Origin: JAFAGX01 sp963759875
GTDB taxonomy: Bacteria; Acidobacteriota; Terriglobia; Terriglobales; Acidobacteriaceae
Assembly: GCA_963759875.1 (NCBI GenBank)
Contig: CAVXBB010000015.1
Span: 62,001-126,000, forward strand
Reading direction: 5' to 3'
Length of the DNA: 64,000 nucleotides
Under the pieces are notes generated by a model that worked only from the letters and a program-made list of their open reading frames with translations, was not told the DNA's origin and ran no database searches. Numbering within the stretch: the stretch's first letter is position 1; each line of letters opens with the position of its first letter. The position numbers were made by a program, and so were the translations under genes. Below, one piece after another: positions 56,048 through 64,000 of this stretch.

Positions 56048-58610
56048 TACTGCGGCCGTCCAGGTAAAAACTCACCGCGCCATTCAAATCCGTTCGGTAT
56101 GTCCTAACCTGCGCTTCCTCCAGCCGTTCCAGCACCTCCTGTCGGGGATGCCCATAAACATTGCGGGCGCCAACTGAGATCACTGCGAATCGGGGATGCA
56201 CTGCCGCCAGAAGTTCCGGAATCGTTGACGTCGCGCTGCCATGATGCGCAACTTTCAGCAAATCTGCCGCCGGATCTTCATCGGCAATTCGGCGCTCCAC
56301 TTGCTTCTCCGCATCTCCTTCCAGTAAGGCGGTGGTTTTCCCATAGCTGGCGGTCATAACCAACGAATCGTCATTCGTCTTGGTACCCTGAATCGCGGCC
56401 TCTGCAGCAGGCGCGAGCACGTGGAATTTCACCCCGCCACGCTCGAACTCGTCTCCCTCCCGGTGCAATGTAACGGCGACCCCGAGTTCTTTCGCTTCTG
56501 CAAGCAGTGCTTCCATCTCCGCGTTGCTTGGACCCACAGCAATCCACAACTCCCGTGGACGAAAGTTGGCGAGAATTGCTCTCATCCCGCCAATGTGGTC
56601 CGCATGGGGGTGCGTTACCGCAACTGCGTCCAACTGATGAAATCCTCGAGACCACAAATATGGCGAGACCACGTCTTCCCCAATATCGAGTTCTGAATGC
56701 ATCCAATGCGGAATCCCTCCTGCATCTACCAACAATGTTCGTCTCTGCGGCGAAACCAACAGAATCGAATCCCCTTGGCCGACATCGATCGCTGTAACTT
56801 CCAAAACATTTGCCCGAATGGCTGGACGCGGCGGCACGAAGCAGAGCCAAAGAGTCGTCCCTATCAAACCAGCTATGCCGACGCTCGCCCACGCCATGCG
56901 CCCGCGAGCCAGCACCATTGCCAAGACCAGACTCGTTGCGGTGACTACAATCACCGGCATGCTGGGTGTAGGCACGCGAATATCCGCAATTCTCAGCGAT
57001 CCCAGCCGATGAACCGACCCTGCCATGGCTTGCACCGCCAGAGTCGCCACCACTGCCGGTGCCTTCGCCAAACCGAACCATACGTAGCTGGTCGCGATCG
57101 CGAGCATCGAGGCCACCAGCGCAGTTTCCGTCAGCGGCACTGCGAGGACATTTCCAGGCAGAGAAACAAGAGTAGCTCGATGAAAGTAGTACGCCATTGG
57201 CAACGTGAATCCGATCTGCAGGATGATCGAGATCGCCAGAAACTCACCACTGAGGACCGCAACGCGCACTCCGCTCGCAAGCGCCAGCAACGAGAAGCGC
57301 TCGCCTAAAAATCGTTCTAGCCGCTCCGCAAGCAGTCGCAAATCTAAGCGAAACTGCACCAGCGATGCAGGTAAAGCGAAATCGTAAGCCTGCGAGTTAA
57401 GATTCTTTACAGCGGATGCGAACGGCTGAATCGTGCGCTGCACAAGCGGCGTGCCAATTGCCGTGATGATTAGAACGCACAAGAAACTGAGCTGGAAACT
57501 GGCTCCGAACAGGGCATCGGGTCGAATCAGCAGCAGGACTAGCCCAGCAGCAGCGATCGTGTTGAGCACGGCTCGGCTGCGATACAACGCCTTGGCGCAA
57601 AGATACAGAATCAGCATCAATGTCGCACGCCAGACGGGCGCGCCAACATCGGTCAGTACCGCATACGCGACTGTTAGGAGCACGGTGATACCGGAAGCAG
57701 CAAGAGTATTCACCCGCAGACACCGCAGCACCCAGAAACTGACTAACGACAGAATGCCCACCTTCAGTCCGGAAATCACCAGAACGTGATAAGTACCCGT
57801 GCGCTGAAAATCGGTGAGCAGATCACGCCCAACGAACGTGTTGTCGCCAATCAGCATGGCGTCCATCAGCGCAGATTCCTGTCCCGGCCACAAACGCTGA
57901 ATTTGCTTCTCAATGTTGCGGTAAATTTTCGTTCGTAATCGCTCTGCGCGGTTGCCGGCGAAACCGTCCACTATTTGCACATTCTCATCTTTAGTTGAAC
58001 CGATCGCCGACACTCCGGACTCGGCCAGATAGCTCTCATAATCGAAGCTTCCCGGATTTCGAAAGTTTCTCGGCCGTGAGAGTTTTGTCGGAAAACGCAG
58101 TCTCTGCCCATACTCGAAAACGCGAACCGCGCCTGAGCTTGCCTCGGACCTGTTGTGAACCGTTATCCGGATACCAGTCCGAATCTTGAAGACTTGGTCT
58201 TCGCCCTCGATCTGTTCGGTTTGAATGTCTAATCGCTGCTGAGTTTCGCCCTTCGCTCTGCGGCGCAAGTCGCCTTCACGAACCACGTGCCCAGTGATTA
58301 CGACTTCCTGTCCATCAGTGAGGCCGGCTAGGTTTGGAGTTGCAACCCCGGCGGGCGGCCGGACTTGGATCGTCAGACTCCCGATACAAAAAAGTACGGC
58401 GCAGGATGCAATGAAGGCGGCGCGGCGACGCCGGTAACAAAGATACGCGCCGGAAGCAGCCAGCACCGATGCCGCAACCAGCCACCACCAGCAGGGGCGC
58501 CAGAGGTAGCGTCCGGCGAACACGCCTGCCGCAAAAGCCAAAGCAGCCCATAGCATTGGCTCTCGCGTTTGGGTTCGTCGCCCAGTTAGCGCGCTTGATC
58601 CGGATGTCAC
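56013..58610 (-). CDS. comEC: ComEC/Rec2-family DNA uptake protein
   Basis: An 865-aa inner-membrane channel protein for transforming DNA. N-terminal spans and an OB-like domain (DUF4131, about 60-200) are followed by the Competence membrane domain (GQESALMDAMLIGDNTFVGR, then FQRTGTYHVLVISGLKVGIL). The C-terminal metallo-beta-lactamase-like domain has VAVTHPHADHIGGM, LKVAHHGSATSTIPELL and 'NVYGHPRQEVL'. Both domains look complete, so natural competence is plausible, provided pilus and ComEA genes exist elsewhere. It overlaps the convergent DUF2007 gene. Confidence 0.92.
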   Translation of the reverse strand: MTSGSSALTGRRTQTREPMLWAALAFAAGVFAGRYLWRPCWWWLVAASVLAASGAYLCYRRRRAAFIASCAVLFCIGSLTIQVRPPAGVATPNLAGLTDGQEVVITGHVVREGDLRRRAKGETQQRLDIQTEQIEGEDQVFKIRTGIRITVHNRSEASSGAVRVFEYGQRLRFPTKLSRPRNFRNPGSFDYESYLAESGVSAIGSTKDENVQIVDGFAGNRAERLRTKIYRNIEKQIQRLWPGQESALMDAMLIGDNTFVGRDLLTDFQRTGTYHVLVISGLKVGILSLVSFWVLRCLRVNTLAASGITVLLTVAYAVLTDVGAPVWRATLMLILYLCAKALYRSRAVLNTIAAAGLVLLLIRPDALFGASFQLSFLCVLIITAIGTPLVQRTIQPFASAVKNLNSQAYDFALPASLVQFRLDLRLLAERLERFLGERFSLLALASGVRVAVLSGEFLAISIILQIGFTLPMAYYFHRATLVSLPGNVLAVPLTETALVASMLAIATSYVWFGLAKAPAVVATLAVQAMAGSVHRLGSLRIADIRVPTPSMPVIVVTATSLVLAMVLARGRMAWASVGIAGLIGTTLWLCFVPPRPAIRANVLEVTAIDVGQGDSILLVSPQRRTLLVDAGGIPHWMHSELDIGEDVVSPYLWSRGFHQLDAVAVTHPHADHIGGMRAILANFRPRELWIAVGPSNAEMEALLAEAKELGVAVTLHREGDEFERGGVKFHVLAPAAEAAIQGTKTNDDSLVMTASYGKTTALLEGDAEKQVERRIADEDPAADLLKVAHHGSATSTIPELLAAVHPRFAVISVGARNVYGHPRQEVLERLEEAQVRTYRTDLNGAVSFYLDGRSITPDLPDLRWH

Positions 58611-58742
58611 GGCCTACATGCTTTCAGCCGTATTGGCGCAGAAATTAAAACAGGAGCGAGCCCTCGCCTTGCCACGATTCCCGGTCCCGGTCAGCATGCT
58701 CAAGGTCTCGCCCTTGCTTCCACCCAACTCTGCTTGTCACCG

Positions 58743-60038
58743 CTAAGCTGCTAATTCCAGTTCCAACACGCTTTCCACATGAAAGGTCTGGGGGAAGAGG
58801 TCCACCACATGGGATCGCCGAACAACGTATCCGGCTTTTAGCAGGCCTGCGAGGTCTCGAGAGAGGGTTGCCGGATCACACGAAGCGTATGTAACCTGAC
58901 GCGCTCCCAACTCTCCCAGGCTGCGGACCACCACTTCCCCCAGGCCGCTTCTGGGTGGGTCCACCACAACCAGATCGGGCCGCGCTTTGCGGCTTCCTTG
59001 GTTGAGGAACCGGTCCGTCGCGGCATGGACCGCCCTTACATTAGGTCTCGCATTGTAGGAAAGATCGGAGTAGGCGGTCGGTGATGATTCAACAGCAATC
59101 ACCTGTGCAAAATTCTCTGCCAGCGCCAACGAAAACAATCCCACCCCGGCATACAGATCCAACGCCAGTTCTCCCGAATGCTTCGCAGCGACGATGCTGA
59201 CGAGTTCATCCGTCAAATGTCGATTCACCTGAAAGAACGCACCCGCGCTCACCCGAAACGAATGGTGCCGCGTCTTGTAACTCAATTCACCAGCCCCGAT
59301 GCTCGCCACCCGCTCAGCTTCTGCGCCACGATTCGGCTCACGAAACACAATTACTCCCGTACACTGCGAAACCGACCTCACCAAGACTTTCGCAATTTCA
59401 TTGCCGACCTCAACCGTGACGCCCGGAGCACAATAGACTTCCAGCAGCAGCTTTTCATCTTCGGCACTGGCAAACATTTCAATTTCCTGAACCTCGCCAG
59501 GAAAACGGTGCTCCCGTCCTGCGTGCCACAGACCAGTAATCGCTTGATTGATCAACGGCGAGCTGATGGGACATTGTTCAACCGCAAGCAGTTCATGCGA
59601 GTTGAATTTGTAATATCCGAGCGCGAACTCCGGCTCAGTCCGAACTTTCATGCGAGTGCGGTTTCGGTACTTCCACGGTGGCGACGGATGAACAACGAGC
59701 TCGGCATTCAGCTCGATCTTGGCGATCCGGCGCAGATTCTCCTTCAATATTGCCGCTTTGATCTCAAGCTGATGCTCGTAACTGGCGTGCTGATAATGAC
59801 AGCCACCGCAAGCTTGAAAATAGGGACAGGTCGGCGCAATGCGATGAGGTGAGGGCTGCAGAACTTTATCCGCCTGCGCTCGGGCAAATCCGCGTTTCTC
59901 TTCCAGGAGCGAGACTTCGACCCTCTCGCCTTCGAGCACAAATGGCACGAATACCGCTTTCCCGCGTCCCTGCTCGTCACCCGGCAGTCGCGCCAGTCCA
60001 TCGCCGCCGTAAATCAGTTTTTCAATTGTCAGGAGCAA
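58743..60038 (-). CDS. rlmD: 23S rRNA (uracil-5-)-methyltransferase, RlmD/RumA-type
   Basis: 431 aa from TTG 60038, the only start that puts the TRAM domain (MLLTIEKLIYGGDGLARLPG) at the N-terminus. The 4Fe-4S ligands are in CPYFQACGGCHYQHASYEHQ. The Rossmann methyltransferase carries LALDLYAGVGLFSLALAENF and the catalytic motifs VVDPPRSGLGEV and VTYASCDPATLSRDLAGL (nucleophile Cys). RumA-like enzymes methylate U1939 of 23S rRNA; TrmA/RlmC relatives differ in target, so the exact position is an inference. It is last in the likely birA-coaX operon. Confidence 0.9.
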   Translation of the reverse strand: MLLTIEKLIYGGDGLARLPGDEQGRGKAVFVPFVLEGERVEVSLLEEKRGFARAQADKVLQPSPHRIAPTCPYFQACGGCHYQHASYEHQLEIKAAILKENLRRIAKIELNAELVVHPSPPWKYRNRTRMKVRTEPEFALGYYKFNSHELLAVEQCPISSPLINQAITGLWHAGREHRFPGEVQEIEMFASAEDEKLLLEVYCAPGVTVEVGNEIAKVLVRSVSQCTGVIVFREPNRGAEAERVASIGAGELSYKTRHHSFRVSAGAFFQVNRHLTDELVSIVAAKHSGELALDLYAGVGLFSLALAENFAQVIAVESSPTAYSDLSYNARPNVRAVHAATDRFLNQGSRKARPDLVVVDPPRSGLGEVVVRSLGELGARQVTYASCDPATLSRDLAGLLKAGYVVRRSHVVDLFPQTFHVESVLELELAA

Positions 60039-60074
60039 TCACTGATTGTAACCAGATAGAGCGCAGGGCGCAGG

Positions 60075-60779
60075 TCACATGTAGAACAAGCTGAGCCGCG
60101 GCAACCTGTATTTCTCCAGCAGGCGCTTGCGCATGTACTGCTTCTGTAGCTGATCGATTTGCGCCAGCGGCATCTTGCTGCGGTAAGGCGCCAGTTCGCG
60201 GTCGGCTTCGGCGCGTGCATTAACAAGGTCAGCATCAGGGATTACAGCCAAAAGTAGTGAAACCAGTTTCTCTTCCGCCACGGTGAGCCTTCGTTCCAAA
60301 TCCTCCAGTCGGAGCAATTTATTGCTCGCCTCAATTTCGCTTGCGGCTTCGCGAAGTGTCTTAGCCGTCTCTCTCGCGATCACCGAAACGGAAATTCCTG
60401 CCTTGTCCGGGAGTTTCGCCGTCTCTAGTTGCTCCGCACTGCGCCGAAGATAAGCAACAATTTCGCTCTGTTGGAATCCCGCATCCTTCGTGCGTTCCGG
60501 CCTCTCTCTGCCCACGGCTGCCTCTTTCATTTCTTCCGTTGCGGCTAGCACCTCCTGCGAACAGAATCCCAGGCTGTTAACCTTTCTGCTTTTCGACGGC
60601 CGTCGTTGGTAGTGCTCGAACGTGACATCAATTCCGCGTAGTACCGCTTCCAGAGGTATCCCCGAATCTTTCCAGATCTCGATCAACGCCCAATCTACAG
60701 TGGAAAGCAATAGCGCTCCGCCGAAGCGCTTTTGAAAGTGTTCTTCTATTTCCGTGAAGTAGTTGAAGTAATTTTCCAC
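60075..60779 (-). CDS. Hypothetical helical protein in the birA-coaX operon
   Basis: 234 aa with no signal peptide or membrane span. The N-terminus (YFTEIEEHFQKRFGGALLLS, TVDWALIEIWKDSGIPLEAV, LRGIDVTFEHY) looks like a compact helical domain. The centre is charged and linker-like. The C-terminal half (about 140-230) is a long predicted helix or coiled coil (LEDLERRLTVAEEKLVSLLL). It starts 5 nt after coaX ends and ends 36 nt before rlmD. No known family is recognised, but the setting is typical of acidobacterial conserved hypotheticals. Confidence 0.7.
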   Translation of the reverse strand: MENYFNYFTEIEEHFQKRFGGALLLSTVDWALIEIWKDSGIPLEAVLRGIDVTFEHYQRRPSKSRKVNSLGFCSQEVLAATEEMKEAAVGRERPERTKDAGFQQSEIVAYLRRSAEQLETAKLPDKAGISVSVIARETAKTLREAASEIEASNKLLRLEDLERRLTVAEEKLVSLLLAVIPDADLVNARAEADRELAPYRSKMPLAQIDQLQKQYMRKRLLEKYRLPRLSLFYM

Positions 60780-60784
60780 GAGAC

Positions 60785-61690
60785 CTAACGCGATTTTCTT
60801 ACGGAAGAGGACTTGCCCGAAGCTGTCTTCGATTTGGATGACGAACTTTCGGCGCCCGCCTGATGGGAAGATGAAGCATTCCGTTCCCAGATGATTCGCA
60901 AACCTTCGAGTGTCAAGAAGTCATCGATGTGCTTAATGTATTTCGATCCCCCGCCAATGAGAGAAGCGAGGCCGCCGGTCGCAATCACATTGGTATTCGC
61001 ACCCATTTCACCCAGCAGAAGTTCGATGATGCCGTCCACCAGCGCCAAATTGCCGTAATACAGTCCTGATTGCAAGCTACCTACCGTGTTCGTGCCAATG
61101 ATTTTCGCCGGTTTGCGAATATCAATGCGTGGCAGTCGGGCGGTGCGCTCGAATAATGCATCAGCCGAAATCCCAATTCCGGGGCAAATCACTCCGCCTT
61201 GATATTCTCCCTTCGCCGTGACGCAATCGAATGTAGTCGCGGTGCCGAAATCGACTGAAATCATGGGTCCGCCATATTTCTCGAACGCCGCTACGGAATT
61301 CACAATGCGGTCCGCCCCGACTTCCGCCGGATTTTCATAAAGCACCGGCATCCCGGTCTTCACTCCCGGCCCGACGAACAACGGCTTGGTGTTGAAATAA
61401 CGTTCGCAGACCTGGCGCAGCGTGGAATCCAGTGGAGGCACAACCGACGAGATCACAATGCCATGAATTCCCTTAACTTCGAGGCCATCCATGGAAAAAA
61501 GATTGCGGAACAACACGCCGTACTCATCCACGGTTTCCGTCGCGATAGTAGCAACTCGCCAGTTCGCCACCAGTAATTCGTAGCGTTCCGGAACGTCGCG
61601 CTCCGTGCTCTTCCCGGCGTCGAGCTTCGCGACCCGCGCGAAGACCCCAAGCACCGTATTCGTATTACCCACATCAAGAACTAAAAGCAT
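60785..61690 (-). CDS. coaX: Type III pantothenate kinase
   Basis: 301 aa of the ASKHA fold. Phosphate-1 loop MLLVLDVGNTNTVLGVF is at the start. GVVISSVVPPLDSTLRQV, MPVLYENPAEVGADRIVNSV, MISVDFGTATTFDCVTAKGE and VIATGGLASLIGGGSKYIKH follow in the expected order. It phosphorylates pantothenate in CoA synthesis, is not inhibited by CoA, and needs a monovalent cation. The C-terminal 35 residues are Ser/Lys-rich and disordered, an extra tail relative to typical members. BirA-CoaX pairing is common in bacteria. Confidence 0.93.
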   Translation of the reverse strand: MLLVLDVGNTNTVLGVFARVAKLDAGKSTERDVPERYELLVANWRVATIATETVDEYGVLFRNLFSMDGLEVKGIHGIVISSVVPPLDSTLRQVCERYFNTKPLFVGPGVKTGMPVLYENPAEVGADRIVNSVAAFEKYGGPMISVDFGTATTFDCVTAKGEYQGGVICPGIGISADALFERTARLPRIDIRKPAKIIGTNTVGSLQSGLYYGNLALVDGIIELLLGEMGANTNVIATGGLASLIGGGSKYIKHIDDFLTLEGLRIIWERNASSSHQAGAESSSSKSKTASGKSSSVRKSR

Positions 61691-61691
61691 T

Positions 61692-61774
61692 CTGAGAACA
61701 CGCAGAGACAGCCGCTTCCGGCTGTCCGTCCAACTGCGACTGAGAACATGTAGCGGCAGCCGCTTTCGGCTGTC
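61692..61774. repeat. Tandem pair of 48-bp-period hairpins between birA and coaX
   Basis: Copy 1 (61692-61726) and copy 2 (61740-61774) both begin CTGAGAACA and contain a hairpin (ACAGCCG-CTTC-CGGCTGT in copy 1; GCAGCCGCTTTCGGCTGT in copy 2). The two stems fill the gap between birA and coaX and may attenuate or stabilise the operon mRNA. Confidence 0.65.
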
Positions 61775-61784
61775 GGATCTGGAA

Positions 61785-63008
61785 TCATCTTAGCGTGATC
61801 ATTCCGCTTAGTACCCTGCGAACGCCTTGTGTAGTTCGCACCTGCAGGAAACCCCGCGAATCCAGCCCTTCGGTAATGCCTTCCAACCCGCCATTTTCGT
61901 CCACATGAACTCGCGCGCCTTTTACTGATGACGACCGCTCCGCGAACCGCCGCAAAATGGAATCGTGCGCGCCCGGTTGCTCGTGCAAATCGCGATACTC
62001 GCGGTCAAGCGATTTTAGCAAAGCGGCGCACAATTCCAGCCGCGAGTACTGCGTACCGGAGATCATCCGCAATGAAGTTGCAATTTCCTGCAATTCGGCC
62101 GGGAAACTTGTTTGATTAACATTGAGTCCGATACCCACAATCACGTGGCGCACCTGGGTCGCCTCGGAGTTCATTTCGGCGAGAATTCCGCAGAACTTCT
62201 TTTCCTTGATCAGCAAATCATTGGGCCACTTGAGATCCGGCTTTAATCCTGGATCGACGTGCTGAATCGCCTCATGTACGGCCAATCCCGCTGCAAGCGT
62301 CAGGACCAGGACATCCGCAGGCGGCAGCTTCGGCCGCAGCACCACCGAGCAATAAATTCCGCTCGATCGCTCCGAATGCCACGAATGGTCGCTTCGGCCT
62401 CGCCCCGCCGTTTGTTCCTCCGCTAAAAAGATTGTCCCCTCAGGCGCATCATCGTTGGCAGCTCGAAGTGCGGCATCATTGGTCGAAGCGGTTTTGTAAA
62501 AATGATGGATGTTTTTGCTGAATATCGTGCCCTTCACCAGCGGACTTACAAGCTCAGGGAGAAGAAGGTCCGGCATGGCTTTCAAGCCGTAGCCGGTCGC
62601 GGGATGTCCGCCGATTTCAACCCCTAGGTCGCGTAAGTTTTGCACCAATCGCCAGACTTCGGACCGGCTGGTACCAATCTCCGACGCAATTTTGCTTCCG
62701 CTTACCACCACCGTGGCATGGTCGATGAGCACTTTGATGATGTGCCCCAATCGAACATCAGTTTGCGCGTTCGACTGCTGCGAAGGAAATGCCTTTTTCT
62801 TTGAAGGTCGCTTTTTGCTTTTAAACTTGATGCGGAAATTATGCGCGATAAACCGGCGACGTGCCAGCCTGATAGTTCGCCAAAATAAACAGGCGTCCCG
62901 ACTCTTTCGAGTCACTGGACGCCCGGGCAGCCCTCCCCCAGAACTGCTCAAGAAAAACCTATGCGTTTGCGAGTCGCTTGAAAATGGCCCATCCGTGCTA
63001 TACGCCAT
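61785..63008 (-). CDS. birA: Biotin-[acetyl-CoA-carboxylase] ligase / biotin repressor
   Basis: 407 aa as an open frame, but family proteins are ~320-340 aa. The first ~70-80 residues are basic and atypical (FWRTIRLARRRFIAHNFRIK), so the true start may be a later, non-ATG codon. An HTH domain (about 85-150: SGSKIASEIGTSRSEVWRLV) is followed by the ligase core with FYKTASTNDAALRAA, FLAEEQTAGRGRSDHSWHSE, DLKWPNDLLIKEKKFCGILA and a C-terminal SH3-like domain. It biotinylates AccB and probably represses biotin genes. It is first in the birA-coaX run. Confidence 0.88.
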   Translation of the reverse strand: MAYSTDGPFSSDSQTHRFFLSSSGGGLPGRPVTRKSRDACLFWRTIRLARRRFIAHNFRIKFKSKKRPSKKKAFPSQQSNAQTDVRLGHIIKVLIDHATVVVSGSKIASEIGTSRSEVWRLVQNLRDLGVEIGGHPATGYGLKAMPDLLLPELVSPLVKGTIFSKNIHHFYKTASTNDAALRAANDDAPEGTIFLAEEQTAGRGRSDHSWHSERSSGIYCSVVLRPKLPPADVLVLTLAAGLAVHEAIQHVDPGLKPDLKWPNDLLIKEKKFCGILAEMNSEATQVRHVIVGIGLNVNQTSFPAELQEIATSLRMISGTQYSRLELCAALLKSLDREYRDLHEQPGAHDSILRRFAERSSSVKGARVHVDENGGLEGITEGLDSRGFLQVRTTQGVRRVLSGMITLR

Positions 63009-63184
63009 GCCACCAATGTGCTACTTGGCCGGCTTCGCCTGATAATCCCGTCCCCCAGCGTCCTCCATAAAATATTCATCGACAACCTCGTCATTTCTCT
63101 TTAGCACTCCCCTTTGCCGAAACATCCTCGCCTTGAAGTCGCCTTCCTGCCTGCCGATAAAAGCCTTAGAGCCACACGTCCGCC

Positions 63185-64000
63185 ATGATCCAACTGCCTA
63201 GCTCTGAGATTTTCCCCACCGTTCTGGATGGCTTGCCGCTCAGCATTTGTGTGCTTGACCGCGACGGCAAAATCATTTTTTGGAACCAGGCAGCCGCCCA
63301 CGCCACTGGCTATATGCAACATGAAGTCATGGGATGTTGTTATCAGGATGTAATGCTTTGCCGCCGAGAGGATGAATCACACGACGAGCACTCTACCATC
63401 CGCCCCTTCACCCGCATTGTGCACGAGGGCAAGGCTGCATTACTCAAAACCGAATTACGGCACAAGCGCGGATACTCGCTTCCGGTACTGATCCACATCA
63501 CCCCGGTTCACAACCCGCACGGCTCGATTCTGGCCGTCGCCGTCAGCTTCGATGCACATCAGCCCCGCACCGGGGCGCAGCATTTCGGACGCAACCTGCC
63601 TCCGCTCGCCGCCGTGGATTTGAGTACGGGGGTCGCCAACCATAGCTTTACGTTGTTTCACTTACGCGAGAGTCTGACCAGCTTTGCCGACTATCACATT
63701 CCTTTCGGAATTCTCCGAGTTAAGCCCGAGGCGCTGGATCATTTCCGCGCTGCCTATGGCCGCGAGGCCAGCGATGCAATCTCGCGGGTCATCGCTCAAT
63801 CGCTGAGTAACAGCTTTCGCCCTACCGATTTCCTGGGCCGATGGGCTGATCATGAATTTCTTGTAATTCTGAACAACTGTCCTGCCGCCGGGGTTCAAAG
63901 TGTGTACGAGCGCACTCGCAGCACGATCGCCTCAGCGGAGATCCGCTGGTGGGGTGAGTTGCTGTCCGTGCCACTTTCGTTTGGATGTACCTCAGTCGAA
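63185..64000 (+). CDS. PAS plus degenerate-GGDEF protein, 3' partial
   Basis: 272 codons are visible from ATG 63185 to the window edge. A PAS domain (about 1-120) starts FPTVLDGLPLSICVLDRDGK and IIFWNQAAAHATGY. A GGDEF-like domain begins near 140 (AVDLSTGVANHSFT in place of D-x-LTGL-x-NR). Its active-site motif reads RWADHEFLVIL instead of R(W/Y)GGDEF, so catalysis is unlikely. The inhibitory-site RxxD (RPTD) is preserved exactly five residues upstream. This combination fits a c-di-GMP-binding sensor rather than a cyclase. The C-terminus, and any further domain, lies outside the window. Confidence 0.85.
   Translation, partial: MIQLPSSEIFPTVLDGLPLSICVLDRDGKIIFWNQAAAHATGYMQHEVMGCCYQDVMLCRREDESHDEHSTIRPFTRIVHEGKAALLKTELRHKRGYSLPVLIHITPVHNPHGSILAVAVSFDAHQPRTGAQHFGRNLPPLAAVDLSTGVANHSFTLFHLRESLTSFADYHIPFGILRVKPEALDHFRAAYGREASDAISRVIAQSLSNSFRPTDFLGRWADHEFLVILNNCPAAGVQSVYERTRSTIASAEIRWWGELLSVPLSFGCTSVE

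Overview
The window reads as a chromosomal segment of an Acidobacteriota genome, most likely class Terriglobia (Koribacter/Sulfotelmatobacter-like). The grounds are two very large Oar-type TonB-dependent receptors with an N-terminal carboxypeptidase-regulatory-like domain, a VWFA-related protein of the acidobacterial type, many secreted or outer-membrane proteins with 'AFAQ'-like signal ends, moderately high GC, and housekeeping genes scattered among lineage-specific hypotheticals. This assignment is inference from protein style; no rRNA is present. One RNA gene is seen, tRNA-Ile2(CAU).

Layout. 1-6.1 kb: partial mtaB, a lone response regulator, a zinc-ribbon protein and TonB receptor 1. 6-18 kb: cmk, an orphan oligopeptide ABC ATPase, a DMT exporter, mfd, a secreted hydrolase-like protein, a DDAH-like amidinohydrolase, and a four-module c-di-GMP protein (HD-GYP, GAF, GGDEF, PilZ). 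17.6-25.3 kb: tRNA-Ile2, TonB receptor 2 behind a sigma-54-like promoter, a VWFA-related gene with a nonsense codon in its signal peptide, and a Pro/Thr/Gly repeat exoprotein. 25.4-41 kb: yggX, a translationally coupled phosphoesterase/glycosyltransferase pair, a minus-strand run (beta-barrel protein, htrA, coaE, folD, DUF374 acyltransferase), an FNT channel, a cytochrome c lipoprotein with a likely CTG start, DUF488, thiE, a LOG-family protein, a long TPR protein carrying a 1-nt frameshift, and a methyltransferase.

41.6-47.1 kb is a patch of broken genes. It starts with an AhpD-like peroxidase gene whose resolving cysteine codon is TGA, followed at SECIS distance by a perfect hairpin (candidate selenoprotein). 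Next is a heavily frameshifted acyl-CoA synthetase/ACP/PlsC fusion, then a secretory-lipase-like protein lacking its catalytic Ser and His, and a DUF5818-like gene broken by a 4-bp tandem duplication. 47-53.4 kb holds mostly minus-strand genes of unknown role (TPR, Sel1, small membrane proteins, DoxX-like). Six gapless copies of one 28-bp imperfect-palindromic motif lie in their upstream regions.

53.4-64 kb: a GT39 transferase, DUF2007, comEC, the likely operon birA-coaX-hypothetical-rlmD, and a PAS plus degenerate-GGDEF protein truncated by the window edge.

The strongest leads are: (1) the UGA/SECIS-like signal in the AhpD-like gene; (2) the six-copy 28-bp motif; (3) a dispersed intergenic repeat family bounded by GTCATCC and GGATCT around variable hairpins; (4) several clean gene lesions (nonsense, +1, +4) that could be recent decay, recoding or assembly error; and (5) two c-di-GMP proteins with opposite kinds of GGDEF site.
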